From assembly GCA_963795415.1 (NCBI GenBank), contig CAWCHQ010000002.1, positions 496,001 through 560,000 of the forward strand: 64,000 nucleotides of DNA, given 5' to 3'. Made by a program: the position numbers and the translations under genes. The notes under the pieces were generated by a model that saw nothing but the letters and a program-made list of their open reading frames with translations, made no database searches and was not told where the DNA came from. Every line of letters starts with the position of its first letter. Position 1 is the first letter of the stretch. Of the stretch, positions 26,547-34,652 are shown piece by piece. This DNA comes from CAVSUZ01 sp963795415. GTDB lineage: Bacteria; Pseudomonadota; Alphaproteobacteria; Acetobacterales; Acetobacteraceae.

Positions 26547-26927
26547 TGGAGGTTTTTTTTCCGCTGTGGGAGGAATGATATCCTCGCACCGGCACGTATC
26601 ATCCCGGCTAAAATGGGGGGGCTGCATCACTATTACATCGCCGGGACGAGAATAAAATTGGCTGCACCGCGATGATCGGAGCCGGAACCCCCGAAGATAG
26701 GGCGCCAGTTTCGGTGCCACGTGGCGCCGTTGCGGGCGCGCCATTCGCTCGCCGGTCCGCCGCTCTCGGTGGAGGGTCTTCGAGACATAGGCGATGCTGA
26801 CCAGCCCAACATACGATTTCAGTTGCGAGTTTTGACCAAAAGGTGAATAGTCGACGGAACAACACTGGGTATCCGGGGGCCGTAGGGTTGGGATGCAGCC
26901 CGGAGAGCCCGCCGATTAGCACACAGC
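26547..26927. other. 381-bp gap without recognisable gene
   Basis: Contains runs of T and G, a GGCGCC...GGCGCC short palindrome near 26702-26728, and open frames with no protein-like features. It separates ordinary chromosomal genes from the decayed tachylectin locus and may be an island junction, but no att-like repeat was found. Confidence 0.4.
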
Positions 26928-27844
26928 ATGGTCTACGGAACGGTCCGTGTGCCGCCCGGTAAGCGCGTGGCGTTGACCGCCCGTAAAAAACAAATGACGT
27001 TTCTTACGGTTGATTGTGACGAACAATCCAACTTCTACGCGGTGTCTGATACGGGTCTGCTATATTTTTATCGCGACGAGGCCCGTAACGGCAACATCGC
27101 TTGGGCGCTCGGCGGCGGGCCGCGACAGATCGGAGAAGGTTGGCAAAACATCCATCAGATCATTTGTGGTGGCGGCGGAGTGATTTACGCGATCGATATC
27201 GACGTCAAAGGAAATGGCCGGCTGCTCTACTTTAAGGACCTTGCGCGAAACGGCAGTGAAGTCTGGGCATTTGGCGGCGGCGCTCAAGTGCTGTCCAACA
27301 GCGGCTGGGAAAACTACACATGGGTCTTCTCCGGCGGCGATGGGATTCTGTACGCGATAGGCACAAATGGCGATCTGTTGTTTTTTCGTGACGAAGCGCG
27401 GGACGGCTCGGTCCGCTGGTCGTTTGGCGGCGTCCCACAAAAGATCGGCCAGGGGAACGGGGCTGAGCGACGGGGATCTGTTCGGCTCGACCGGCCGCAA
27501 TGGAGCTGCGAGCGGCTGGGAAATGGACAGCTCCGACGCCGGGACACAACCGGACGGGGTGGTGGTCTCGGCGAACGTCGGTAACGATCGAGGCGCCCCG
27601 CCGGCCAACATCCAGTTGCTCGCCGTGGGCACGAACACGCCAGATGGGGTGGGAGTTCGCACACATGGTCTATTATCGCCATCCCGGTGGCGGCATCGTG
27701 TTCTCTGTCGGCTCGCTTACCTTCACCGGCAATCTCGCCGATGACCCGACGGTGCAGCGGATCGTGGCCAACGTGCTGGACGATGCCGCGATTCCTCGCT
27801 GGGCGCTGGCCAGTGAAGTTGCTGCGCGCCGCATTCGGTTCTGA
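26928..27844 (+). pseudogene. Tachylectin-like beta-propeller joined to N,N-dimethylformamidase-type C-terminus, decayed
   Basis: The first ~175 codons encode about three tachylectin-2-type blades with the repeating pattern YAVSDTGLLYFYRDEARNG, RLLYFKDLARNGSEVWAFGG and GDLLFFRDEARDGSVRWSFG. After a shift near 27450 a second frame reads GSTGRNGAASGWEMDSSDAG and PPANIQLLAVGTNT; after another near 27645 a third frame reads HMVYYRHPGGGIVFSVGSLT and ends RRIRF. The last two segments match the end of large dimethylformamidase-type subunits. Lectin blades plus this domain, with no signal peptide and two frame changes, imply a rearranged dead gene. Confidence 0.72.
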
Positions 27845-27885
27845 GATTGCTGATGGCATCAACGAAATAGCAGAAGAAGAATCAA

Positions 27886-29372
27886 ATGGAGCACACGCGG
27901 CGACCCCGAAGTTACCAGATGAGGAGGCGAACACTTTCGTTCCGCTTGCCATTGTCCTTGGCTCTAGTGGTCGCGGTGGGCATTATCTCACTTGTTGCTG
28001 ACGTCGGCGCATGCCCGCGGGACGCCCAGGCGAGGGATCTGACGATCCGAACACTGTCCGCCGGGTCGAGCGACAAAGTGTGCCAGCTTACCGGCGAGAG
28101 CGATTGGGCCAGCGGCGCGCTGACCTCCACCCAAACGCAGAAATCCGGTCTCGCGGGAACGGACCTTGGCTATCCCGTAGAGCACAATCAGCAACTTGCC
28201 CTTTTATTCGGCGATACCCGGTCCATTCCTCCCCACATGCGCGATGAGACCGGGCCGCCTGACGACGCGGTAGGGTGGATTACATCCAGAAAGCCTCCCA
28301 CGGCCGAGCGGTGTACCGATCTAAGGCTAAATACTGATCCGCCAGACTCCAGTCCGCTCGTGTCCCCAAAGGTAAAGTCCGCGGGAACAACGAATCCGGC
28401 ATCAGTTCCAATCAAGCAGGGAGTGTTCAATGTCCCGTCGGGAGGCATCAGCAGTGACGGCGCGCTGTACGCCTTCTTCTGGACGGATCATTGCAATGCC
28501 AGCCCCGCAAAACCCTGCCCCGAAACGGAAGGGCTGAACAGTGTAGGTCGAGGCGTGTTGGCGCGCTCGAACGACAAGGGCGTCAATTTCGTCGACGCGG
28601 TTCCGATGCCCAGAGGCTTCGTCTACTCGACGGCGGCGAACGCGGTTCGGGCGCTGGAGACGACCATCAGCGGCGACCATCGGCTCGGAGTCTTCGTGTT
28701 CGGCGTCCCTCGCTACAGGGACAGTGGGCTGTACCTCGCGTATGCTCCTCCGGGCAAGATGGGGGACCCATCCGCGTGGAGCTTTTTCGTGGGCCTTCGA
28801 CCCGATGGAGAGCCCTCGTGGACGTCGTACGAGGTGTGGCAGAGGGGTCAGGGGGAAAGCCTCCAGGTCACCCAGAGCTGCTCTCGGCATCTGGTGCGGA
28901 TCAATGCGTCGGCGAACACTCGGTGACCTGGAATCACGCGCTCGACGTTTGGTTACTCCTCTACAACTGCAGGCTCGGCGCATCTGCCCAAAAGATCGTC
29001 GCGAGGATCGCGGCGGCACCATGGGGTCCATGGTCGGACCCAAAGATCATCCTTGACGCGGACCGGGACCTCTCCTGGTGCACGCTGCTCTATCGTCACA
29101 GGGACGGCGCTTGCAAGACGCGTCTCGATGATTGGAACCCGAGCGACCAAGTAGATGGCGACTTCTATGCCCCGTTCGTCATGGAGCGATTTACGACGAC
29201 TGAGCGAAGCTCATCTTCCAGCACGCGGGAAGCAACCATCTTCTGGCTCGTGTCTACATATAACCCGTATCAGGTGCTGGTAATGAGGACCCGGCTGCGG
29301 GTGCACGCAGTTCCCATCGGCATCGGACCGCGAGGTCCGGCGAAAGTCGACGCAAAGGGTCTCGTGCGCTAG
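27886..29372 (+). pseudogene. Secreted DUF4185-like protein, frameshifted
   Basis: An exported protein of about 495 aa split over two frames. The N-terminus has basic residues and a hydrophobic signal (LPLSLALVVAVGIISLVADV) ending near ACPRDAQA. The body shows a five-bladed-propeller style: LALLFGDTRSIPPHMR, GALYAFFWTDHC, GVLARSNDKGVNFVDAVPMP. The first frame stops at 28926, but from about 28850 a second frame continues naturally as CVGEHSVTWNHALDVWLLLY and DGDFYAPFVMERFTTTE to a TAG at 29372. The shift is near a run of G. DUF4185 proteins are often surface or secreted glycan-acting proteins; here the exact function is unknown. Confidence 0.68.
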
Positions 29373-29432
29373 AGCAGATCGCGCTTGACTGGAAACGCCT
29401 TGAGTTTCAAGGAGCGCGTGAATTTGCTCTAA
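29369..29432. repeat. CTAGAGCAGAT palindromic element
   Basis: Opens CTAGAGCAGATCGCGCTTGA and closes GAGCGCGTGAATTTGCTCTA, folding into a ~60-nt hairpin with an inner GAAAC/GTTTC stem. Shares its start with elements at 25382, 33465 and 60049. It overlaps the stop of the DUF4185 gene. Confidence 0.75.
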
Positions 29433-29442
29433 AACAATCAAG

Positions 29443-29484
29443 TTAGAGCGTTTCAGGCTGATACAGTCAGCCTGAAACTGCTCC
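29443..29484. terminator. Bidirectional terminator-like hairpin
   Basis: TTTCAGGCTGA / TCAGCCTGAAA form a perfect 11-bp stem with a 5-nt loop, flanked by GAGC/GCTC. It lies between the convergent DUF4185 and uppP genes. It resembles the second hairpin of the element at 60122. Confidence 0.65.
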
Positions 29485-29495
29485 AGTTGCGGAAA

Positions 29496-30329
29496 TCAGG
29501 TAGCCAGCAGGACGATGAGACTGCCGATCCCGGCGATAATGCAGTAATACGCGAAGGGGTTAAGCGCCCAGGCCTCGTGCTGACGGAAGTAGCGCATCAA
29601 AAATGCCGTGCTGGCAAACGCGGTAATCCCGGCGACGACCGCTGCAATGCCGGCGTTGAGGGCGACATCATGCTGCACGCCGGCGTGCAACAGCTTTGGC
29701 ACTTCCAGCACGGTCGCGCCGAGAATGATGGGGGTGGCGATCAGGAAGGAGAAATGGGCTGCGCCCTCGTGATCAATCCCCCGCAGCAGGCCGCCGACTA
29801 TCGTTGCGCCCGACCGTGAGATGCCCGGAACCAGGGCGGTGCATTGCCAGCATCCAATGGTGAATGCGTCGGCAGCGGTCAGGGTGGAGAGCGGCCGCTG
29901 TCCGCGCGCACGGAGGCGCTCGCCGGCGATCAGCATAGCGCCGTTCGCGATCAGGAAGGCTGCCGCCACCGCGGGCGCACCGAACAGGCTCTGAAAGAAG
30001 TGTTCCAGCAGAAAACCGACCACCACGCCGGGAACCGTGGCGATCACGATCAGCACAAAAACGCGGCGCGCTTCCTGCACGCGATGGGCGGAGGCGAAGC
30101 CCAAAACCCCGATCGCCAGGTTCCACCAGTCGCGCCAGAAATACAGCAACAGCGCAGTAGCCGTGCCCAGGTGCAGCATGACCAGAAACGGCAGAAACGA
30201 CGGCGCGTGCTGGTCGATATTCCAGTGCAACAGCGCCGGCAGCACCACCGCATGACCGAGGCTGCTGACCGGAAAAAGCTCGGTGGCGCCTTGCAATAGC
30301 GCCATTCCGACGGATTGAAGTGTGTCCAT
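29496..30329 (-). CDS. uppP: Undecaprenyl-diphosphatase
   Basis: A 277-aa multi-span membrane enzyme that dephosphorylates undecaprenyl pyrophosphate to recycle the lipid carrier for peptidoglycan and polysaccharides. The two signature motifs are present: GATELFPVSSLGH (about residues 14-26) and the PGISRSGATIVGGLL region near residue 165. Length is normal. The locus is minus-strand and just downstream of an ATP-grasp gene and a DedA gene that also concern envelope lipids. Confidence 0.93.
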   Translation of the reverse strand: MDTLQSVGMALLQGATELFPVSSLGHAVVLPALLHWNIDQHAPSFLPFLVMLHLGTATALLLYFWRDWWNLAIGVLGFASAHRVQEARRVFVLIVIATVPGVVVGFLLEHFFQSLFGAPAVAAAFLIANGAMLIAGERLRARGQRPLSTLTAADAFTIGCWQCTALVPGISRSGATIVGGLLRGIDHEGAAHFSFLIATPIILGATVLEVPKLLHAGVQHDVALNAGIAAVVAGITAFASTAFLMRYFRQHEAWALNPFAYYCIIAGIGSLIVLLAT

Positions 30330-30371
30330 CCGGGGTTCCTGAAGGATGCTGCGAGGCGCCGCAAGTTTAGT

Positions 30372-31475
30372 CTAGTCGTTCAACGGGTAAGAGCGCATCA
30401 GCCGTTTTTGCAGCCGCCACATGCTGATGATGCCTGCTCCATCCAGCGGGAGCTCGCCGCGGGCGCGATTCGCCGCGCCAATGCGGTAAGCCTGTCCGTA
30501 ATGATAGAATTGCGCGCGCCATGCCTCCCATAAGCTCGTTCGGGGGTCCCACACATGGGTCGCCTCCGATCCGACGCCGTTGACCTCGATGACGCGAAAG
30601 CCTTCGCCGCGCCGCAACGCCCCGATCGACTCGAACCGCAGATCGATCCGCCCGAAGTGGAAGCCCGGCATGGATCGGGCGATCTGCTCCGCCTGGGCGG
30701 TCAACTCCGGCGTGGCGTGATCCTTGCCGTCGCGGAAAATGGAGCCCTTGCAATGATTGCCGACGAATACCAGCCGCACGCGCGCGCCGGCCGGCGGTAC
30801 TTCATGCAGACGCCGCCCAAGCCGCGGCAAATAGAGGTGCGGCACCCGCCCCGCCCGGGAATCGGCGAGGATCAGCTTCTTCAGCGTGGATCGGCCATCG
30901 CCGATCACATAAGGAGCGTATTTAAGCGTCAGCGACGTGATCCGGCCGCCCTGCTCCCCGGGGTGGCGGATGTAAAAGATCCCGGCCTCGTTCTCGTACG
31001 GAATGTGCTCCTGCAGGATCACCCGCTGGTTGCGCGGAAATGCGGTGAGATAGCGGAACAGGTCCCCGTCATTCGAAATCAACCGGACCCCGGTACCGTT
31101 GCACCCGATGTCCGGCTTCGCCACCACCGGGTAGGCGAGTGCCACGCTGGCGAGGGATTGCCCGGCCGCGGCCATATCGGCATGTGCATTCCAGTCATGG
31201 GTCCGGATGCTGGCGTAACGGGCGACGACGCCGCGCGCCTCCGGCCCGATCTGATCAAGGATGTCCAGCTTTGATTCGCCACAGAGACCCCCGCCGGGAA
31301 TAGCAGGGTTCGCAGCTGTGAGAACTGTGAGCGACCGGTAACGCAAGCCCATCAGCAGGCAATGGGCGAGAACGGGCGCGTAGAACAGCCACCCTGGCCA
31401 GAATTCGAAAAACGAGACCGGCGGTTCCGGTAGCCTGGGAGCTCCGGCGACGCGCAGCGCGGCATCCAGCTTCAT
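30372..31475 (-). CDS. ATP-grasp family protein (D-Ala-D-Ala ligase-like)
   Basis: A 367-aa protein with an ATP-grasp ligase core: VAKPDIGCNGTGVRLI as the ATP-binding loop, VILQEHIPYENEAGIFYIRH, and FRVIEVNGVGSEATHVWDP at the metal-binding end. The N-terminal part is hydrophobic (FWPGWLFYAPVLAHCLLMGL) and may be membrane-associated. Similar proteins appear near DedA genes, but the carboxylate and amine substrates are unknown. The ATG at 31475 overlaps the DedA stop (ATGA), so the pair is coupled. Confidence 0.78.
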   Translation of the reverse strand: MKLDAALRVAGAPRLPEPPVSFFEFWPGWLFYAPVLAHCLLMGLRYRSLTVLTAANPAIPGGGLCGESKLDILDQIGPEARGVVARYASIRTHDWNAHADMAAAGQSLASVALAYPVVAKPDIGCNGTGVRLISNDGDLFRYLTAFPRNQRVILQEHIPYENEAGIFYIRHPGEQGGRITSLTLKYAPYVIGDGRSTLKKLILADSRAGRVPHLYLPRLGRRLHEVPPAGARVRLVFVGNHCKGSIFRDGKDHATPELTAQAEQIARSMPGFHFGRIDLRFESIGALRRGEGFRVIEVNGVGSEATHVWDPRTSLWEAWRAQFYHYGQAYRIGAANRARGELPLDGAGIISMWRLQKRLMRSYPLND

Positions 31476-32056
31476 TCGTCTGGTGTTTCCTTCCAGAGCC
31501 GAGCCGCAAGCCGTCCGGCCAGCACCATGAACACGATCATCCCCACAAATCCGGCCCACCGCCAAACGCCGAAGTGAGCGATAAGGAAATCGCCGACCTT
31601 CATTGAGACCAGGAACAGCCCGGAGGTCCAAACCACCGTGGCGGTCATGCTGGCGGTGATGAACTTGCGAAAACTGACGCCGAGATAGCCGCAGGTCGTG
31701 TATGTGGGCAATCGTACACCGGGCAGGAAACGACTGATCACGACGATCTTGAACACGCGGCCTTGAAGCCAGGCCTTGACGACCCGCTCTCGCTTGGGCG
31801 GAAGCAGGCGGTGGAACCACGGGATCAGCCGCGCGAGCTGGCCCAGGCCATAGAGGCCGGCATCACCCAGGACGATGCCCACGTACAATGAGCCGAGTGC
31901 CAGCGGAATCGAGATGTCCCCCGTCGCGGCCTGTATCGCCGCCAGGACCGTGGCCGCGTCTTCCAGGATGAAGGTCGCGATGATGATCGTCCCGGCCTGC
32001 AGCGCCGGGTGGTGCAGGGCGTAAGCTAAAAGTGAGCTGACCGACACGCCGAACAT
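31472..32056 (-). CDS. DedA-family membrane protein
   Basis: A 194-aa DedA/SNARE-associated protein. It shows the hallmark SRFLPGVRLPTYTTCGYLG motif (Arg and Gly/Pro of the re-entrant loop) and about five hydrophobic segments. Family members flip or recycle lipids such as undecaprenyl phosphate and phosphatidylserine in the inner membrane. It is the first gene of a short operon with the ATP-grasp gene, followed by uppP. Confidence 0.9.
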   Translation of the reverse strand: MFGVSVSSLLAYALHHPALQAGTIIIATFILEDAATVLAAIQAATGDISIPLALGSLYVGIVLGDAGLYGLGQLARLIPWFHRLLPPKRERVVKAWLQGRVFKIVVISRFLPGVRLPTYTTCGYLGVSFRKFITASMTATVVWTSGLFLVSMKVGDFLIAHFGVWRWAGFVGMIVFMVLAGRLAARLWKETPDE

Positions 32057-32182
32057 TAACGAGAGCGTCTCCGCATATCCGGCCGTGCCGCCGCGAACCT
32101 ACGACACATAGGTGACAGGCTGGCTTTAGACCAACATCAGAGCGTGAGCAAAGCGCGAGTTCGTCAGTTTTGCCCGGCCTTA

Positions 32183-33455
32183 TCAGGCGCGCAGGCGTGC
32201 CGGCGGGCGCGCCTCTCCGGTTCCCGCGAAATCAGCCTGCCCGGTGAGCCTGGAAATCAGTTCGCGGTAGGCGGTCAGGTAGTCATCCATGGCCAGGTGC
32301 CGCTCTGCATAGAGGCGTGCGCCTCGCCGCAGGCGGACGGACAACGGACGATCCTCTAGGTACCTCAAGGATGCATTCCGCAAGCCGCCCGGGGAGCAGA
32401 AACGGGACAAGCAATCCGTTGACTTTGTGCGTGACAAACTCGGTTACCGGCGGCGTGTCGCTGCCGATGACGACGCAGCCGATCGCCAGCGCCTCCCGTA
32501 ACGACCAGGAGGCGACGAAAGGATAGGTCAGATAGACGTGAGCGTCACTCCGTTGCAGGAGGCGGACATAGCTGAGATAGTCCAGCTTGCCGGGAAATAT
32601 TACGCGGTCCAGGTCGATGCGCCCGTTGGCCTCGGTGATCATTGCCTCGCGCCATGTCCCCTGGGCGGGAGGCGTCCCGTAGCTTACGCCGTCGCCCCCG
32701 ACCATGACGACGCGAACGTCTTTTCGTGCGCTGAGCAGCTTCGGGAGCGCCCGCATCATGGTGTGGAAACCGCGGTACGGTTCGAAGTCGCGCGCCACGT
32801 AAGTAACGAGCTTGTCAGCCGGGGTAATGGTGGCGCCGCCGATCCGCAGGGCGCGTCGTGCGGCGCCGGGATCGGGCTTGCAGACGTCCAAATTCACCCC
32901 TTCTCGCAGCAGTGAGATGCGCGTCCGCGCCCATTCGGGATAGGTAGAAAGCTGCCATTCCGTCGGTGTCTGACCGCGGGTCGCCATCTCCAGTGCAATA
33001 AGGTTCACCGCGTTCTTCGCCCGGACCCGGGCGAAGTCAGAGGGGTGTGTGGGAAATTCCGGGTCAAATCCGATATCCGATTTTTCGGTTCGATAATAGA
33101 ACTCGAAATAACCGAGCATCGGCGTGTCGGGCCAAATCTCCGGAAGGCCGAGCAACTCGCCCCAGCCGTGGTGGCCGATGATCATGTCCGGCACGAAGCC
33201 GAGACCCTTCAGGTTGGTGGCAATGCGCGCAACCAAATCAGCTCGGCGCACGGCGTTGTCGAGGTCTCGAGCGGAGGCGTGTGTGCTGACGCCCGATGGC
33301 TCCGGACGGGCATAAGGGATCTTACGGATACCCTGAATGTGGTTCTGGTTCGGCTCGGAAAGGAAGACAACGTCGTTCTCGGCACCAGCCGATAGGTGCC
33401 GCACGATGTGGAGAAACTGGCCGGGGAAGTTCTGATGAACGAACAGGTACTTCAC
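32183..33455 (-). pseudogene. GT4-family glycosyltransferase, frameshifted near C-terminus
   Basis: A ~420-aa GT-B glycosyltransferase. The start MKYLFVHQNFPGQFLHIVRH and the donor-binding RSDAHVYLTYPFVASWSLRE, AIGCVVIGSDTPPVTEFV are typical of group 1 transferases. The main frame degenerates after PFLLPGRLAECILEV near 32365; the natural C-terminus continues in another frame as LRRGARLYAERHLAMDDYLT to the stop at 32183. One base explains it. It is followed by other envelope genes. Acceptor and sugar are unknown. Confidence 0.78.
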
Positions 33456-33464
33456 GCGGCCGCC

Positions 33465-33533
33465 CTAGAGCAGATCGCGCTTGACTGGAAACACTTGCGT
33501 TTCCGGGAGCTCAGTCACCTGAGCACGCTCTAG
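33465..33533. repeat. CTAGAGCAGAT palindromic element
   Basis: Opens CTAGAGCAGATCGCGCTTGA and closes GAGCACGCTCTAG, with an inner GGAAAC/GTTTCC stem. Its last TAG is shared with the start of the ~130-bp inverted-repeat element at 33531, so one has inserted at the end of the other. Confidence 0.75.
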
Positions 33534-33662
33534 TGTCCTGCCCCCGAAGTTCGCCGCACTCTGCGGGGGACGAAGGGGATAAGCAGGCCACAGAAAACCC
33601 AAAGCAATTGTTCCGAAAGGGTCGCCAATCCGCGATGGCGAACTTCCGAATTCGGGACACTA
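33531..33662. mobile_element. ~130-bp inverted-repeat element (MITE-like), copy 1
   Basis: 132 bp bounded by imperfect terminal inverted repeats: TAGTGTCCTGCCCCCGAAGT at the left and ACTTCCGAATTCGGGACACT then A at the right, each followed inward by the TTCGCC/GGCGAA sequence. A second copy, inverted, lies at 56807-56936 with most positions conserved. No coding capacity is evident. The right end contributes the TAG stop codon of the ChW-like gene. Confidence 0.75.
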
Positions 33663-34589
33663 ACGAGGCCTCCTCGCGGCTTTTTTCTGCGCGAGCTGGA
33701 GGGTTTCGGTTTTTCCGGCTTCAAGCGAGGGCGCGAATGACGCCGATTTCGGACTTACGACGATCTGAAACGCCTCGAGGGCCGCCAGGCTTTCCGACTC
33801 GCATGACTGTTCGGCCCCGACAGGTCCGGCGGCGCTGCCGTCAACGAAAGTTGCGGATAGCGTAACGTTGCGGGTCTGCGCAGCATCGCCCTTCAGGCGA
33901 ACCCGCAGCCCGAGCAGCGGCAAAGCCATTCCCCGGCTGCCGCAAAACCGACCGCCCTCGATCCAGGGCGACATCCAACCACGGCCCAGCACGGCCTGGT
34001 ACTCGATCTGCTCGGGTGTGATGCCGGACAACGGGTTGATACCGAACCCTTCGATCCAAAGGCGGGAGCCACGGATGCCGATCCAGTCGCCCAGTTTGCC
34101 TCCGACATCGCCCGTTCTTTGAACATGGGCGACCACCTCGGCATCGCGCGAAACTTCGCTGGCGTGTCCGCTCGGCTCAGTCGATGCGGCCACCGGGGTG
34201 GTGGGCTCGGCGCCGAGCCGCAGAACCTGAAGTCTCGGCGCCGCCTCGGCCGGTGCGCCTGGGGCCTGATACACGGTCACCAACACCTGGGCCGGGCCTT
34301 GCGCCACCCGCACCAGGGCGGCGCCATCGCCGCCGTTCAGCCAGCCATCCTCGCGGAAGGTGCTGATCATCACAGTGTCTTTCGGCCGGAGCGGCGCAGG
34401 CGGAAGGGAAATGCGAACCCCCGGCAATCCGCCGGCACCTGCTTGCGGCGATCCGGGGGGCTGAAAGATGCAGAACACACCTGCGTCCAGGGTCATCAGG
34501 TGGCCCGAAACCTTCAGCTCCATGACGCGGCTCTGGGACGATTCGGCAGGCCTGGGTTCGGCGCGGTCGATGATTGCAGATTCAGCCAT
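33660..34589 (-). CDS. Hypothetical protein with a ChW-like (hydrophobic-W) region
   Basis: A protein of about 309 aa (ATG 34589; an upstream ATG at 34637 is possible). The C-terminal region (residues ~150-250) contains IGIRGSRLWIEGFGINPLSG, IEYQAVLGRGWMSPWIEGG and FCGSRGMALPLLGLRVRLKG, a pattern reminiscent of clostridial hydrophobic-W repeats and of uncharacterised Acetobacteraceae proteins. No signal peptide. The stop codon lies in the end of the inverted-repeat element, so the last residues may be altered. It is the distal gene of the type I secretion cluster; its role there is unknown. Confidence 0.65.
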   Translation of the reverse strand: MAESAIIDRAEPRPAESSQSRVMELKVSGHLMTLDAGVFCIFQPPGSPQAGAGGLPGVRISLPPAPLRPKDTVMISTFREDGWLNGGDGAALVRVAQGPAQVLVTVYQAPGAPAEAAPRLQVLRLGAEPTTPVAASTEPSGHASEVSRDAEVVAHVQRTGDVGGKLGDWIGIRGSRLWIEGFGINPLSGITPEQIEYQAVLGRGWMSPWIEGGRFCGSRGMALPLLGLRVRLKGDAAQTRNVTLSATFVDGSAAGPVGAEQSCESESLAALEAFQIVVSPKSASFAPSLEAGKTETLQLAQKKAARRPR

Positions 34590-34652
34590 GCGGGAGATTA
34601 CTCTTGCTTGTTTCGGCGGGACCAAGCGCGGCGGCAATTCGCTTTCATGGAC

